A DNA stretch of 64,000 nt from Aestuariispira ectoiniformans (GCF_025136295.1 NZ_CP062788.1:3427588-3491587), one strand, 5' to 3'. Positions 46,582-55,285 are shown, counted from the first letter of the stretch. Translations and numbers: made by a program. Notes: generated from the sequence alone by a model not told the origin.

Positions 46582-46753
46582 AGCCCGCCTCCTACCTAGA
46601 CCATAAGAACAATTGCAGAAGCTCATCCGCACCAGGCTTTGCTCCATTAGTCCCGGTCCAGGCCTCAAATGGATGCGCCTCTTTGTTCAAAGCGCCGGTC
46701 CGCAGTATATAACAGCATGCGAGCGTTTTTGAACGTAGGAAAAAGATTTCATT

Positions 46754-46782
46754 TCTATAATAAATTGTATCAATTTTGTTAA
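46754..46782 (-). promoter_or_regulatory. predicted promoter in an AT-rich island
   Basis: On the minus strand, -35 TTAACA (46777-46782), a 17-nt spacer and -10 TATAGA (46754-46759). A-rich sequence lies upstream, like an UP element. It would drive the 86-aa gene with a leader of about 165 nt. The 120 bases from 46741 hold only 19 G or C. Confidence 0.5.
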
Positions 46783-46934
46783 AGTTCAATACTATGACAC
46801 TTTTATTTATAGATCATAATATTGAAATTAGCTTATTTTCAAATATATCAAATAATTAAAACTTCTTTTATTTTTTTTACTTTCTATCTAGACGTTACAT
46901 GGACTGGAAACCACCACCGAAACCAACATAAAAT

Positions 46935-46964
46935 AAAAAAAAGGCCGGAGGAAAACCTCCGGCC
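46935..46964 (-). terminator. terminator of the aminotransferase-puuD operon
   Basis: On the minus strand, a perfect 9-bp GC stem (46943-46951 with 46956-46964) with a TTTT loop is followed by eight Ts (46935-46942). It lies 27 nt after the puuD stop. Confidence 0.93.
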
Positions 46965-46991
46965 CAAGGTCGCTTCGGGAACGGTAGGGTG

Positions 46992-48203
46992 CTATTGCTC
47001 GAGAGCCTTCGCACCCTGTGCAATCCACTGCCCCAGCAGCTCACGTTCCTCTTTCGTCATGCCGGTCTTGTTGCCAAGGGGCATGTTGTTGGAGGCAACC
47101 GCCTGTTGCTGGATCTTCGTGGAAAGTTGGACAACCTGGTCGAAGCTATCGAACATCACGCCCGCCGGCGCGGTGTCCCAGTCTTCGTCGGTCGGTAAGG
47201 AGGAATGACAGCCGGAGCAACGCTCTCGCACGATGCCAAAAGCCACTTTCGGGCTGACCGCCTCACCGTTGGAGGCGTTGGCCCCGCCGCTTTGCGGCTT
47301 GTAGGAGACACCGACCATCAGCGCGATCATCAGTGCCGCCGCCGTCGGGTAAAGCAGGTTATGGAAGCGGCCGATATTGCCCGCATTCTTGCAGTTGTAA
47401 TAGTGGCGGATCAGGCCGCCGACCACCAGGATCACCGCAAAAATCGCCCAGCTGTATTTATGGCCATAGGTCATCGGATAGTGGTTGGACACCATCATCA
47501 GCAGGACCGGCAGGGTCAGATAGTTGTTATGGGTGGACCGCTGCTTGGCCTGTTTGCCCAGTTTCGGGTCCGGCGTCTCGCCTGCGGTCAGCGCCGCCAC
47601 AACCTTTTTCTGGTTCGGGATGATGACGAAGAAGACGTTGCCCACCATGATGGAACCGATCAGGGCGCCGGCGTGAAGATAGGCCGCGCGTCCGCTGAAG
47701 ACTTCCGAAAAGGCCCAGGCCGCGCCGACTGTCAGTAAAAAGACCAGCAACGCCAGCAACCCGGTATTCTCACCCAGCGGCGATTTGCAGATGAAATCAT
47801 AGAGAATCCAGCCACCGGCCAGCATGATGATGCTGACAAAGATCGCCTGCGGGGCCGTCAGGTCCATCACATCCGGGTCGATCAGGAAGGCGTCCGCGCC
47901 CAGATAATAGATCACCGCCAGCAGGGAGAAGCCGGAAATCCAGGTGAAATAGGCCTCGAATTTGAACCAGTGCAGCTCGTCCGGCATACGGTCGGGGGCG
48001 ACCAGGTATTTCACGATGTGATAAAAGCCGCCGCCATGGACCTGCCAGGTCTCGCCATGGGCCTTCTTGTCCAGGGCCTTGTTGGGGCGCAGGCTGGCAT
48101 CGGTGAACATGAAATAGAAGGACGACCCGATCCAGGCGATCCCGGCCGTGATATGCAGCCAGCGTATCGCCAGGTTCAGCCATTCCGGCAGGTTAACTTC
48201 CAT
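46992..48203 (-). CDS. puuD: urate hydroxylase PuuD (membrane, cytochrome c fused)
   Basis: Oxidises urate to 5-hydroxyisourate and passes electrons to the respiratory chain. I set the start at MEVNLPEWLNLAIRWLH (48203), preceded by GGGAGAG, giving 403 aa. About nine membrane helices (for example RWLHITAGIAWIGSSFYFMF) are followed by a C-terminal cytochrome c domain with the haem-binding CSGCH. This matches the known PuuD family. It follows the aminotransferase gene by 46 nt and ends at a terminator. Confidence 0.9.
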   Translation of the reverse strand: MEVNLPEWLNLAIRWLHITAGIAWIGSSFYFMFTDASLRPNKALDKKAHGETWQVHGGGFYHIVKYLVAPDRMPDELHWFKFEAYFTWISGFSLLAVIYYLGADAFLIDPDVMDLTAPQAIFVSIIMLAGGWILYDFICKSPLGENTGLLALLVFLLTVGAAWAFSEVFSGRAAYLHAGALIGSIMVGNVFFVIIPNQKKVVAALTAGETPDPKLGKQAKQRSTHNNYLTLPVLLMMVSNHYPMTYGHKYSWAIFAVILVVGGLIRHYYNCKNAGNIGRFHNLLYPTAAALMIALMVGVSYKPQSGGANASNGEAVSPKVAFGIVRERCSGCHSSLPTDEDWDTAPAGVMFDSFDQVVQLSTKIQQQAVASNNMPLGNKTGMTKEERELLGQWIAQGAKALEQ

Positions 48204-48249
48204 CTGCTTACTCTCCCAAAAGCTTTTGTTATTCTTTGTTCTGTATGGC

Positions 48250-49416
48250 TCAGCGCGTTTCGCGATAATAGGCCTGGGCGGCGGCAACACCACTGCCCAG
48301 CTCGACAGTGATCCCGGCGTCCGCCAGCGCCATTTCAACCCCGGCAAGCGCACTCAGCATCATGATATCATCCACGGCCCCCATATGTCCGATGCGGAAT
48401 ACCTTGCCGGCTACCTTGGACAGGCCGCCGCCCAGCGACAGGTGATAATTCTCATAGGCCGCCTTGATCACGGCCCCGCTGTCAGCACCTTCCGGCACCA
48501 CAATGGCCGTCACCGTATCGGAATTCCAACGGCGTTCCTTCGCACAGGTGGTCAGCCCCCAGGCATTCACCGCCTGACGCACCCCCTCGCCCAACCGGTG
48601 ATGACGGGCATGGACATTCTCAAGCCCCTCCTCCAGCAGCAGGCGGCAGCTTTCCTTCAGCCCATGCAGCAGGGTCACCGCGGGCGTATAGGGGAAATAG
48701 CCGGTCTGGTTGGACTTCAGCATCGACTTGAAATCGGCGAAGTTGCGGCCACAACGCGCACCGTCCGCAGCCGCCAGCGCCTTCTGGCTGACGCCGACGA
48801 TGGCGAGGCCCGTGGGCAGCATGAACCCTTTCTGCGAACCGCAAACGGCAACATCCACGCCCCAGTCATCCATGCGGAATTCCAGGCTGGCGATGGAACT
48901 GACGCCGTCCACCATCAAAAGCGCCGGATGGCCGGTGCCGTCGATGGCCTTACGCAGGGCACCGATATCGCTGGTCACGCCGGTCGCCGTCTCGTTATGG
49001 CAGGCGAGGATCGCCTTGATCTCGTGGTTCTTGTCCGCAGCAAGGTGGGCGGCATAGTCATCCACCGGCGCGCCTTCTCCCCAGACGCCTTCGATCACCT
49101 CGACCTCGAAACCGAAATCCCGGCACATGGCAATCCACAGGTCGGAGAAATGGCCGTAGGAGGCCGTCAAAATCTTGTCGCCCGGCGACAGGGTATTGGT
49201 AAGCGCCGCTTCCCAGCCCAGGGTGCCGGAACCTGCAAAAACCAGAACCTCACCCGTTTGCGTGCAAAAAACCTTCTTCAAATCTTTGAACAGAGGCTCC
49301 ACCAATGCCGGGAAGTCGGGCGCGCGGTGATCCTCCAACGGACGGTCGCAGGCACGGCGGATTTCTTCCGGCATATTGGTCGGGCCTGGGGTAAAAAGAT
49401 GTTTGCGCGCCAGCAT
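48250..49416 (-). CDS. PLP-dependent aminotransferase, ureidoglycine/alanine-glyoxylate type
   Basis: 388 aa fold-type I aminotransferase starting LARKHLFTPGPTNMPEEI; the PLP-binding Lys is in CGSQKGFMLP near residue 197, with ACHNETATGV and LLMVDGVSSIAS before it. In purine-degrading bacteria, relatives (PucG) transfer the amino group of (S)-ureidoglycine to glyoxylate. The family also includes serine- and alanine-glyoxylate enzymes, so specificity is inferred from the neighbours (puuD next, LysR divergent). Confidence 0.8.
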   Translation of the reverse strand: MLARKHLFTPGPTNMPEEIRRACDRPLEDHRAPDFPALVEPLFKDLKKVFCTQTGEVLVFAGSGTLGWEAALTNTLSPGDKILTASYGHFSDLWIAMCRDFGFEVEVIEGVWGEGAPVDDYAAHLAADKNHEIKAILACHNETATGVTSDIGALRKAIDGTGHPALLMVDGVSSIASLEFRMDDWGVDVAVCGSQKGFMLPTGLAIVGVSQKALAAADGARCGRNFADFKSMLKSNQTGYFPYTPAVTLLHGLKESCRLLLEEGLENVHARHHRLGEGVRQAVNAWGLTTCAKERRWNSDTVTAIVVPEGADSGAVIKAAYENYHLSLGGGLSKVAGKVFRIGHMGAVDDIMMLSALAGVEMALADAGITVELGSGVAAAQAYYRETR

Positions 49417-49534
49417 GGGGGTTGCCTCCGTCTGAATGTCCTGGTGGCCTTGGCGTTCTTACGCGCCTTTGCCATGCTGCGGACTATGCCAAAAAAACAC
49501 TTCCCGGAGAATACGAGAAAGACTATAAATACTT

Positions 49535-49549
49535 TCAAATTATTTTTGA
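49535..49549. promoter_or_regulatory. palindromic site between the LysR gene and the aminotransferase gene
   Basis: TCAAA-TTATT-TTTGA, a 15-bp inverted repeat 14 nt before the LysR start in the divergent gap. It is a candidate LysR operator. Confidence 0.4.
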
Positions 49550-49563
49550 TAATTGGTGATTTC

Positions 49564-50484
49564 ATGCGCGATATCAGTGACATGGCCGTCTTCGTCCGCG
49601 TGGCCGACCTTTGCAGCCTATCGGCGGCGGGCCGCGACCTGCGCATGTCGCCCGCCGTTGTCAGCAACCGCATCGGCAAACTGGAAGAACGGCTCGGCGT
49701 ACGCCTGCTGAACCGCACCACCCGCAAGGTCCATATGACCGAGGAAGGCGAGTTCTACTACGAACATTGCGTGCGTATTCTGGAAGAGATGCAGATCATC
49801 GAGGATACGCTGACAGAACAGCGTCAGGCCCCGCGCGGCGTGCTCAAAGTCACCATGCCCACCTCCTTCGGCCAGCGCCATGTAGCCCCCTATATCCCCG
49901 AATTCGCCGACCGATTCCCGGAGGTGGAGGTCCGCCTTCAGCTCACCGAACGCCTCGTCAATCTGGTAGAGGAAGGCATGGATCTCGGCATCCGCGTCGG
50001 CCGCCTCGACAACCCGGCACAGATCGCCCGAACGCTCGCCCCCGATCACAGACTGGTCTGCGCCTCGCCGGACTATCTGGAAAAGCACGGGACCCCACAG
50101 ACACCGGAAGACCTGTTGAATCACAACTGCCTGCTCCTGCGGTTCCCCGGGTCGCAGCAGTTCAAATGGCCCTTGGAAAACGAAAAAGGCGAATTGGTGA
50201 TGCTGCCCGTGGACGGCAATATGGACAGCAACAACAGCGAAGTGCTGCTGCAATGGGCGCTGGCCGGGCGCGGCCTTGTCCTGAAATCAACCTGGGAGAT
50301 TTACGAGCATCTGCAAAGCGGCGCGCTCGTCCCCGTCCTCACCGGCTACCGCCCCCGCGACCGCCATATCAGCGCCCTGTTCCCCCACAGCCGCTATCTC
50401 GCCCCCAAAGTCCGCGCCTTCGTCGATTTCGTCATAGAGAAATTCGGGAAAGAGCCTTATTGGGATGCGGGGTTGGGGTTCTAA
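49564..50484 (+). CDS. LysR-family transcriptional regulator
   Basis: 306 aa: winged-helix DNA-binding domain with AAGRDLRMSPAVVSNRIGKL (residues 20-39), then an effector-binding domain with RGVLKVTMPTSFGQRHVAPY and the FPGSQQFKWPLENEKG segment. I set the start at ATG 49564; the frame continues upstream, but as an antisense shadow of the aminotransferase gene. Divergent from the aminotransferase-puuD operon, it is the likely regulator of purine degradation. Confidence 0.9.
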   Translation: MRDISDMAVFVRVADLCSLSAAGRDLRMSPAVVSNRIGKLEERLGVRLLNRTTRKVHMTEEGEFYYEHCVRILEEMQIIEDTLTEQRQAPRGVLKVTMPTSFGQRHVAPYIPEFADRFPEVEVRLQLTERLVNLVEEGMDLGIRVGRLDNPAQIARTLAPDHRLVCASPDYLEKHGTPQTPEDLLNHNCLLLRFPGSQQFKWPLENEKGELVMLPVDGNMDSNNSEVLLQWALAGRGLVLKSTWEIYEHLQSGALVPVLTGYRPRDRHISALFPHSRYLAPKVRAFVDFVIEKFGKEPYWDAGLGF

Positions 50485-50496
50485 AGGCGTCAGCTC

Positions 50497-50535
50497 CGTC
50501 CCGTAGATACGCGGGACAAGCCCGCACATGACGGC
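50497..50535. repeat. intergenic repeat, type i, left copy
   Basis: 39 bases that recur at 51490-51528 with about four or five differences and the same orientation. The inner part is palindromic (GCGGG...CCCGC). No gene is seen in this LysR-GST gap (50485-50742). Confidence 0.7.
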
Positions 50536-50564
50536 AACAGTAATCTTACATATAACTTAACCGC

Positions 50565-50590
50565 TCGTCCCGGCGAAGGCCGGGACCTGG
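50565..50590. repeat. intergenic palindrome, CCCGGC-GAA-GGCCGGG type
   Basis: A palindromic motif with CCCGGCGAAGGCCGGG at its core, of the kind scattered in alphaproteobacterial intergenic regions. Confidence 0.55.
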
Positions 50591-50620
50591 CGCTGATGGT
50601 TCAGCTATCTAGGGCACTTG

Positions 50621-50650
50621 GAGATTCCGGCCTTCGCCGGAATGAGCGGA
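50621..50650. repeat. intergenic palindrome, TTCCGGC-CTTC-GCCGGAA type
   Basis: A second palindrome in the gap (TTCCGGC at 50625-50631 with GCCGGAA at 50636-50642), again a typical dispersed intergenic type. Confidence 0.55.
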
Positions 50651-50681
50651 TAAATAGATTGCAATATATAACAAATATCAC

Positions 50682-50715
50682 CATCCCCGGACGTGATCCG
50701 GGGTCCTACGAGGGC
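50682..50715. repeat. intergenic repeat, type iv, left copy
   Basis: 34 bases with a CCCCGGA...TCCGGGG palindrome. It recurs at 51555-51588 with two differences and the same orientation. Confidence 0.75.
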
Positions 50716-50742
50716 ATCGCCCGCGAAAATGAATTTGTGTGA

Positions 50743-51381
50743 TCAATCCGCCGCCGCGAAATGCGCCATCTGGTCTTCGTATGCCTTTATGAAGGCCGGG
50801 CGGGCCGTGGCGCGGGCGGTGTAATCGCGGCAGGCAGGATGGTCCGTCAGCCCGTCGAAGCGGTCGACGAGGCGTAGTACATCTGCCATCAGGATATCGG
50901 CGACAGAGAAGCTCCCGGCGAGCCACTCCCGATCCGTCAGAACGGCCTCCATATGTTTAAGCCGGGCCGCCACCCAGTTGTCCATATGCTCCCGTCCGGG
51001 CGTTTTGCTCTCGTCATCAAGGAACTTGAAAAGAACCCAGGGCAGGCTCGCCATCTCAACGGAATTAAGCGCGGCAAAAAGCCACTCGATGGCCTCGCTA
51101 CGGCGGCGCGGATCGCTCGGCAAAAGCGCATCGCTAAGGTTTCCCAGATGGAGCAGGATCGCGCCGCTTTCAAAAATCGAAAGGTCCCCATCAGTCAGCC
51201 AAGGCACCTGGCCGAAGGGTTGGTGAGAGAAATGATCCTCCTTGCGATCACTGAAGGGAACGCTTTCAACCCGGTAAGGTAACCCTGCCTCTTCCAGCGC
51301 CCAGCGCACGCGCAGATCGCGCACATAGCCCCGCGGCAATTCAGGCACCCAATCAAATGTGGTGAGGACCAGTTCCGTCAT
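50743..51381 (-). CDS. glutathione S-transferase family protein
   Basis: 212 aa from MTELVLTTFDWVPELP (51381, preceded by GGGAGA); the open frame to 51522 runs through the repeats and is rejected. A thioredoxin-fold N-terminus (RVRWALEEAGLPYRVESVPF, FGQVPWLTDGDLSIFESGAI, in which the ESGAI segment contacts glutathione) is followed by a helical domain (WLAGSFSVADILMADVLRL). Function unknown; a detoxification role is only a family-level guess. It is flanked by related repeats, unlike its purine-degradation neighbours. Confidence 0.85.
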   Translation of the reverse strand: MTELVLTTFDWVPELPRGYVRDLRVRWALEEAGLPYRVESVPFSDRKEDHFSHQPFGQVPWLTDGDLSIFESGAILLHLGNLSDALLPSDPRRRSEAIEWLFAALNSVEMASLPWVLFKFLDDESKTPGREHMDNWVAARLKHMEAVLTDREWLAGSFSVADILMADVLRLVDRFDGLTDHPACRDYTARATARPAFIKAYEDQMAHFAAAD

Positions 51382-51489
51382 ATGGCATCTCCCTTCCCCA
51401 ATCTTCCCTCTTGGGGCAAGACCATGACAGATTTTTATGACTAAACCAAGGCGGGCTTTATATAAGCCACTTTCAATCGGCGACGACAC

Positions 51490-51528
51490 CGTCCCGTGGA
51501 TACGCGGGTCAAGCCCGCGCATGACGAC
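51490..51528. repeat. intergenic repeat, type i, right copy
   Basis: Second copy of the 39-base repeat at 50497-50535. Both copies keep the same orientation and order relative to the type iv repeat, on either side of the GST gene. Confidence 0.7.
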
Positions 51529-51554
51529 GATAGGAGCAACGACAATAAATTCGT

Positions 51555-51588
51555 CATCCCCGGACTTGATCCGGGGACCTACGAGGGC
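51555..51588. repeat. intergenic repeat, type iv, right copy
   Basis: Second copy of the 34-base repeat at 50682-50715, with two differences. It lies just after the adenine deaminase 3' end (stop at 51603). Confidence 0.75.
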
Positions 51589-51602
51589 TTTGTCCTATCC
51601 GG

Positions 51603-52628
51603 CTACGCTGTCGCGCCCATCTCTGCCGCCTGTTCGTCGATGAGACCGAGCCAGGAGGCTTTTTCCTGCGCAGACAGGAAGGAGCCGGAGAAGCTGTTTT
51701 TGGCCAAGGTAACAGCGTCCGCCGCACTCAGAGGTTGGGCGTCGTGGACGGCTTTGAAATTCTGGTTCACGTAGCCGCCGAAATAAGCCGGATCGTCGGA
51801 ATTGACGGTCGCACGCAGGCCCAGTTCCAGCATCTTCGGCAGCGGGTGGTCCTTCATGTCGGTGACGCCGCAGAGCTTCAGGTTGGACAGCGGGCAAACG
51901 GTCAGCGTATAGCCGCCCTCCACGATGCGTTTGACCAGCCCGTCATCCTCCAGCGCCCGGTTGCCGTGGTCAATGCGGTCCACCTGGATGTCGTCCAGCG
52001 CCTCATAGACATAGGCGGGCGGGCCCTCCTCGCCTGCATGGGCGACCAGTTTCAGGCCCAGCTTCTTCGATTCCGCGAAGACGGTTTTGAATTTCGACGG
52101 CGGATGGCCCATTTCGGAGGAATCCAGGCCCACCCCGTCGATCCAGTCCAGGAAAGGCTTGGCCTGTTCCAGGGTTTCCAGCGCGCTTTCCTCGCTCAAA
52201 TGGCGCAGATAGCTCATGATCAGCTTGTAGCTGATGCCGAGCTTCGCCTTGCCGTCTTCCAGCGCCCGGTGAATGCCGATGATCGCGGTTTCAAAGCTAA
52301 CGCCGCGTTCCGTATGACCCTGGGGATCGAAGAATATCTCCACATGGCGCACGTTGTCTTCATTCACGCGGGTAAGATAGGCCCAGGTCAGGTCGTAGAA
52401 ATCCCGTTCCCTCAACAGGACCGACATGCCCTGATAATAGATATCCAGGAAATCCTGCAGATTGCCGAAGTCATAGGCCTTACGAAGCTCTTCGACGGAG
52501 GCATAGGGGATCGAAACCTGATTGCGTCGGGCAATCTCGAACATCAGTTCCGGTTCGAAGCTGCCTTCGATATGCAGATGCAGTTCCGCCTTGGGCAGTT
52601 CCGCAAAAAGCTCGTAAGCATCAACCAT
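51603..52628 (-). CDS. adenine deaminase (ADA superfamily)
   Basis: Zinc hydrolase that probably converts adenine to hypoxanthine. 341 aa starting MVDAYELFAELPKAELHLH (52628); the first zinc ligands are in HLHIEGS, followed by KLVAHAGEEGPPAYVYEALD, VDRIDHGNRALED and NSDDPAYFGGYVNQNF. The HIEGSFEPELMF motif and the SSEMGHPPSKF segment match the bacterial group (such as PA0148) that was shown to prefer adenine over adenosine, so an annotation as adenosine deaminase would be misleading. Operon partner of guanine deaminase (40 nt upstream). Confidence 0.85.
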   Translation of the reverse strand: MVDAYELFAELPKAELHLHIEGSFEPELMFEIARRNQVSIPYASVEELRKAYDFGNLQDFLDIYYQGMSVLLRERDFYDLTWAYLTRVNEDNVRHVEIFFDPQGHTERGVSFETAIIGIHRALEDGKAKLGISYKLIMSYLRHLSEESALETLEQAKPFLDWIDGVGLDSSEMGHPPSKFKTVFAESKKLGLKLVAHAGEEGPPAYVYEALDDIQVDRIDHGNRALEDDGLVKRIVEGGYTLTVCPLSNLKLCGVTDMKDHPLPKMLELGLRATVNSDDPAYFGGYVNQNFKAVHDAQPLSAADAVTLAKNSFSGSFLSAQEKASWLGLIDEQAAEMGATA

Positions 52629-52668
52629 TGATCCGATCCCCTCTTGTTTTTCTTTGATTAATCTATCG

Positions 52669-54006
52669 TTATCCGCGCTCGTGGGCCAGACGGCCATTCA
52701 CATATGTGGCGTGGATTGCCCGGTCGTCGGCCAAGGTCATCTGCACGAAAAGCGCCTCTTCGATATCCTTGCAATGGCTCATACGGAAATCGATCAGCGG
52801 CGTCGACTTCAGGTCCATGACAATCAGATCCGCTTCACGCCCTGGCGCGATGGAGCCTATGGTGTCACCCAGGCCGAGGCTTTCCGCCCCGCCCAATGTT
52901 GCCAGGTAATAGGCGCGGATGGCGTTCAGTGAGAAACCCCTCATCTGTGCGACCTTATAGGTCTCGTTCAGGGTCTGCAGCATGGAGAGGCTGGTACCGC
53001 CGCCCACATCCGTGGACAAGCCCGTTTTCAACGGTTCCTTGCCCAGCTTGGCCCGTTCGAAATCGAACAGCCCGCTGCCCAGGAACAGATTGGAGGTCGG
53101 GCAGGAAACCACCGTCGTACCGGTCTCATGCACATGGCGCCATTCATCATCGGTCAGATGGATGCAATGGCCGTAGATGCTGCGTTCCCCGATCAGGCCG
53201 AAATGGTCATAGACGTCCAGATAGCCCTTCTGCTCCGGGAACAACTCCTGCACCCATTTGATCTCGTCCACATTTTCGGACAGATGCGACTGCACATAAA
53301 CGTCAGAGAATTCCTTGCGCAGCGCACCGCAGGCCGCCAACTGTTCCACCGTGCTGGTGGGGGCGAAACGCGGGGTGATGGCATAAAGCGCCCGGCCGCG
53401 ATTGTGCCATTTCTCGATCAGGGCCTTGCTGTCGTCATAGGCGCTTTGCGCCGTATCGGTCAGGGCGTCGGGTGCGTGACGGTCCATGCAGACCTTGCCT
53501 GCGATCATCCGCATGTCGAGCTTTTCGGCCTCGGAGAAGAAGGCCTCCACCGACTGCGGATGCACGGTGCAGAAAACTGCCGAGGTGGTGGTGCCAACGC
53601 GCAGGCTTTCCTTCAAAAAGATAGAGGCCACCTTGCAGGCGTAATCCTCATCCGCAAAGGCCTGTTCCGCCACGAAGGTATATTTGTTGAGCCATTCCAG
53701 AAGCTGCGTGCCATAGGCGCCCAGGACCTGAAGCTGCGGGTAATGCACATGGCAATCCACAAAACCCGGCATGATCAGCTTGTCCGTGCCGCGATAGTCG
53801 GCAAGATCATAGCCCCCGGTGAGCGTCGCCAGCACGTCGTCCGCATTTCCGGCGTCTACAATTTTGCCGTCGCGGATGACAACAGCCCCGTCGCTTTCAT
53901 AACGATAGGCCTCTTCGTAAGGCACCTGGAACGGGTCGTCGGTAAAAGTGAAATAGGCTCCCCGCAGCACCAACGGCTTGTCCGTGTTCGCTTGTGCGTC
54001 TGCCAT
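52669..54006 (-). CDS. guaD: guanine deaminase
   Basis: Zinc-dependent amidohydrolase that converts guanine to xanthine. 445 aa from MADAQANTDKPLVLRG (54006); the open frame to 54054 is rejected. The metal site DCHVHYPQ is near residue 82, with SHLSENVDEI, YGHCIHLTDDEW, CPTSNLFLGSG and STDVGGGTSLSMLQ. Its product feeds XdhAB. It starts 76 nt after the terminator at 54083-54118, so it has its own promoter, which I could not pin down (only a GATAAT-like -10). Confidence 0.93.
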   Translation of the reverse strand: MADAQANTDKPLVLRGAYFTFTDDPFQVPYEEAYRYESDGAVVIRDGKIVDAGNADDVLATLTGGYDLADYRGTDKLIMPGFVDCHVHYPQLQVLGAYGTQLLEWLNKYTFVAEQAFADEDYACKVASIFLKESLRVGTTTSAVFCTVHPQSVEAFFSEAEKLDMRMIAGKVCMDRHAPDALTDTAQSAYDDSKALIEKWHNRGRALYAITPRFAPTSTVEQLAACGALRKEFSDVYVQSHLSENVDEIKWVQELFPEQKGYLDVYDHFGLIGERSIYGHCIHLTDDEWRHVHETGTTVVSCPTSNLFLGSGLFDFERAKLGKEPLKTGLSTDVGGGTSLSMLQTLNETYKVAQMRGFSLNAIRAYYLATLGGAESLGLGDTIGSIAPGREADLIVMDLKSTPLIDFRMSHCKDIEEALFVQMTLADDRAIHATYVNGRLAHERG

Positions 54007-54082
54007 ATTCCTATCTCCATCCAATACTGAATTATCGTGATAAAAAGTAACCAAAGAACGAATAAAATCTGAAATTCGGCGT

Positions 54083-54118
54083 AAAAAAGGCCCCGCCCCC
54101 TTGTTGAGGCGGGGCCTT
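54083..54118 (-). terminator. terminator of the purine ABC transporter operon
   Basis: On the minus strand, a perfect 11-bp stem (54087/54088-54097 with 54108-54118) and a 10-nt loop run into a T-run (54083-54088), 29 nt after the binding-protein stop. Confidence 0.9.
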
Positions 54119-54147
54119 CTACTTGTGAAATGCGGCTCTGTCGAGCC

Positions 54148-55233
54148 TTACTTCGGCAATTCGCCGTCGATGCCTTCCACGTAGAAGTTCATGCCCAGCA
54201 GCATTTTGTCGCTGGCGGTTTCACCTTCGGGCACGACCACTTCACCTGCCTGATTCTTGATCGGGCCAGTGAACGGGTGAATGGAATGGTCAGCCAGGCC
54301 CTTGCGGACGCTTTCGGCCAGCTCGACCACATCAGCCGGAATTGCCTTGTTATACGGGGCAAGTTCAACCATGCCGGCGTCGAAACCACCCCAGGTGTCT
54401 TCGGACTTCCAGGTGCCGTCCATCGCCGCCTTCACGCGGGCGATGTAATACGGGTTCCAGTCATCGACAATCGCCGTCAGCTGTGCCTTCGGTGCAAAGG
54501 AGGTCATGTCGGACGCCTGACCGACAGCCCAGACACCGCGTTCCTGCGCCACCTGCAGCGGCGCCGGGGAATCGGTATGCTGCAGGATCACGTCCGCACC
54601 CTGGTCAATCAGGGTCTTGGCAGCATCGCCTTCCTTGCCCGGATCGTACCAGGAGTTCACCCAGACAATCTTGAATTTCACATCCGGGTTTACTTTCCGT
54701 GCAGCCAGGAATGCCGCGTTGATGCCACGCACAACTTCCGGGATCGGGAAGGACGCGATATAGCCAACGATGTTGGACTTGGTCATCTTGCCGACGATAT
54801 GGCCGACCACATAGCGGCCTTCATAAAAACGCGAGCTGTAGGTCGCCAGGTTTTTGGCGCTCTTGTAACCCGTGGCATGCTCGAATTTCACATTCGGGAA
54901 CCGCTTGGCCACTTTCAGCGTCGGGTTCATGAAACCGAAAGAGGTCGTGAAGATCAGGTCATTGCCGGAGGCCGCCAACTGGTTGATCACACGCTCTGCA
55001 TCCGGCCCTTCGCTGACGTTCTCAACAAAGGTGGTTTTGACCTTGTCACCAAAAGCCTCTTCCACGGCTTTCCGGCCTACGTCATGGCGATAGCTGTAAC
55101 CGAAATCACCCACCGGGCCGACATAGACAAAGCCCACTTTATACGGATCGGCCTGCGCCGGACCGCTGATGGCAGCGAGACCGGCGGCAACAGCCACAGC
55201 CCCCAATGCCTTACGCAAAGTCCCTTTCAACAT
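54148..55233 (-). CDS. ABC transporter substrate-binding protein, BMP family (purine/nucleoside)
   Basis: Periplasmic ligand-binding protein for the importer encoded just upstream. 361 aa with a signal peptide (KALGAVAVAAGLAAISGPA) and cleavage near AQA-DP; no lipobox Cys, so it is soluble. The BMP fold begins YKVGFVYVGPVGDFGYSYRH; YKSAKNLATYSSRFYEGRYV follows. BMP proteins bind nucleosides or bases; xanthine, hypoxanthine or guanine is inferred from the xdh and guaD neighbours. Last gene of the operon, ended by the terminator at 54083-54118. Confidence 0.88.
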   Translation of the reverse strand: MLKGTLRKALGAVAVAAGLAAISGPAQADPYKVGFVYVGPVGDFGYSYRHDVGRKAVEEAFGDKVKTTFVENVSEGPDAERVINQLAASGNDLIFTTSFGFMNPTLKVAKRFPNVKFEHATGYKSAKNLATYSSRFYEGRYVVGHIVGKMTKSNIVGYIASFPIPEVVRGINAAFLAARKVNPDVKFKIVWVNSWYDPGKEGDAAKTLIDQGADVILQHTDSPAPLQVAQERGVWAVGQASDMTSFAPKAQLTAIVDDWNPYYIARVKAAMDGTWKSEDTWGGFDAGMVELAPYNKAIPADVVELAESVRKGLADHSIHPFTGPIKNQAGEVVVPEGETASDKMLLGMNFYVEGIDGELPK

Positions 55234-55285
55234 TCACTCTTTCTCCCTACACAATAGTTTTTGTTACCCAAACTCGACTACAACA

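Noticed and set aside
46592-46789. 65-codon minus-strand frame in the leader of the 86-aa gene
   Set aside because: Extends across the predicted promoter, no good ribosome site, no motif.
48148-49563. Upstream half of a 778-codon plus-strand frame ending in the LysR gene
   Set aside because: This part is antisense to the aminotransferase gene; only 49564-50484 is a real LysR protein, so there is no fusion.
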